Of a DNA stretch of 64,000 nucleotides, positions 62,922-64,000 are shown piece after piece; positions within the stretch are counted from its first letter, which is position 1; each line of letters begins with the position of its first letter. Source of the DNA: Pseudomonas putida NBRC 14164 (GTDB lineage Bacteria; Pseudomonadota; Gammaproteobacteria; Pseudomonadales; Pseudomonadaceae); NCBI RefSeq assembly GCF_000412675.1, contig NC_021505.1, forward strand, positions 614,501-678,500, given 5' to 3'. The notes beneath the pieces were generated by a model. It did not search any database and had not been told where the DNA came from. It saw nothing but the letters and a program-made list of their open reading frames with translations. The position numbers and the translations under genes are program-made.

Positions 62922-64000
62922 ATGAAGTCCAGCAGAAGATGGATAACCACATTCGCGCTAGCCGCTACTGCAGCGGTGAGCGTGTGCACGGCAACCGCCG
63001 CGGAAAAGCCCAATATCCTGGTGATATTCGGCGATGACATTGGCCAGACCAACATCAGCGCCTATGGCAAGGGCGTGGTCGGCTATCAGACGCCCAACAT
63101 TGACCGCATCGGCCAGGAAGGCATGCTGTTCACTGACTATTACGCCGAGAACAGCTGCACCGCTGGGCGTTCTTCCTTCATCACCGGGCAGACACCGCTG
63201 CGCACCGGCTTGTCCAAGGTCGGCATGCCTGGTGTGCCCGTGGGTTTGCAGGCGCGCGATGTCACCATCGCCCAGGCGCTCAAGGCGCAGGGCTATGCCA
63301 CTGGCCAGTTCGGCAAGAACCATTTGGGCGACCGGGATGAATACCTGCCGACCAATCATGGCTTCGACGAGTTTTTCGGCAACCTGTATCACCTGAACGC
63401 CGAGGAAGAGCCGGAGCGTGAACTGTGGCCCAAGGATGATGAGGCATTCGTCAAGGCTACCTCGCCACGGGGTGTGATTAAGTCGAGCGCCGATGGCAAG
63501 ATCGAGGATACCGGTGCGTTGACCAAGTCGCGCATGGAGACCATCGACGACGAGACCACCCAGGCGGCAATCAACTTCATCGACAAACAAGCCAAGGCTG
63601 ACAAGCCGTTCTTCGTGTGGATGAACACCACCCGTATGCACCTTTATACCCACGTGCGCGAGTCGATGCGCGGGCAGAGCGGTATGCAGGGCAATGAGTA
63701 TGCAGATGGCATGGTCGAGCACGACGGTGACGTGGGCAAACTGCTCAAGACCCTCGATGATCTGAAGATCGCCGACAACACCATCGTGGTTTACACCACC
63801 GACAACGGCCCTAACCAGTTCTCCTGGCCTGATGCCGCGACCACACCGTTCCGCAACGAGAAGAACTCCAACTGGGAAGGCGCCTACCGCGTGCCGGCGA
63901 TGATCCGTTGGCCTGGCAAGGTCAAGCCGGGCACGGTGTCCACCCAGATTTTCTCGGGGCTGGACTGGTTCCCGACACTGCTGGCCGCAGCCGGTGACAC
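62922..64000 (+). CDS. sulfatase (arylsulfatase family), truncated by window edge
   Basis: At least 359 residues are present; the gene continues beyond the window. A signal peptide (FALAATAAVSVCTATAAE) precedes the N-terminal metal motif NILVIFGDDIGQ. The formylglycine motif is CTAGRSSFITG (Cys79, with Ala in the Pro position, allowed by the C-x-P/A-x-R rule). GQFGKNHLGD, DKPFFVWMNTTRMH and YTTDNGPNQFSWPD supply further metal and substrate residues. It needs a formylglycine-generating or anaerobic maturase elsewhere. Substrate unknown. Confidence 0.92.
   Translation, partial: MKSSRRWITTFALAATAAVSVCTATAAEKPNILVIFGDDIGQTNISAYGKGVVGYQTPNIDRIGQEGMLFTDYYAENSCTAGRSSFITGQTPLRTGLSKVGMPGVPVGLQARDVTIAQALKAQGYATGQFGKNHLGDRDEYLPTNHGFDEFFGNLYHLNAEEEPERELWPKDDEAFVKATSPRGVIKSSADGKIEDTGALTKSRMETIDDETTQAAINFIDKQAKADKPFFVWMNTTRMHLYTHVRESMRGQSGMQGNEYADGMVEHDGDVGKLLKTLDDLKIADNTIVVYTTDNGPNQFSWPDAATTPFRNEKNSNWEGAYRVPAMIRWPGKVKPGTVSTQIFSGLDWFPTLLAAAGD

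Overview
The window looks like a chromosome segment of a Pseudomonas putida-group bacterium. The coding sequence is GC-rich with strong GC3 bias. It carries Pseudomonas-type REP palindromes, an OprG/OmpW porin, an nrdR-ribD-ribC-ribBX-ribH-nusB-thiL-pgpA cluster, a DUF2796/DUF3299 zinc-uptake operon of the Zrg type, and a PfeRS/PfeE-like siderophore module. The species is inferred from gene content and repeats, not from a marker gene.

Layout. 0-4.8 kb: an Fe/2OG dioxygenase, TauE-type permease and hydrolase operon, then two sugar-nucleotide enzyme genes. 4.9-7.4 kb: an HxlR regulator divergent from an MFS exporter, then oprG with an ANR-like box. 7.5-10.7 kb: a leftward ABC zinc operon behind a Zur-like palindrome. 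10.8-14.9 kb: two unrecognised genes, cnoX/ybbN, a methyltransferase and a lipoprotein. 15-23.8 kb: the riboflavin/thiamine/nusB superoperon, ribA and btuF. 23.8-30 kb: btuB, dxs-ispA-xseB, and a stand-alone ribB behind an FMN riboswitch. 30-37.8 kb: rtcB, a zeta-toxin-like kinase, and an iron module (esterase, two-component system, TonB receptor).

37.8-49.1 kb is an AT-richer island of different character. Three consecutive tyrosine recombinases and a small coiled-coil gene form a Tn554/RIT-like mobility module. Cargo follows: an orphan MbcA/ParS-type antitoxin, two small unrecognised genes, and a compact XRE regulator / winged-helix protein / SF2 helicase module. That module lies between two decayed IS1182-family transposase remnants in the same orientation. 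It shares a 14-bp perfect palindrome overlapping a good promoter and is the best candidate here for an undescribed, possibly anti-phage, system.

49.1-64 kb returns to GC-rich DNA. A 20-codon ORF and terminator precede envelope protein genes, an octaheme cytochrome c with TPRs, and a MoxR-DUF58-DUF4381-VWA-VWA/TPR-BatD operon. A secreted HAD phosphatase follows, and a sulfatase runs off the right edge.

Riboflavin synthesis is spread over three loci. The RibBA-like protein has lost the zinc-binding cysteines of its GTP cyclohydrolase II domain (RibBX type), so separate RibA does that step and riboswitch-controlled RibB duplicates the DHBP step. Start codons were chosen by reading-frame continuity, Shine-Dalgarno sequence and family length. 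No similarity search was run, so family names rest on motif recognition.
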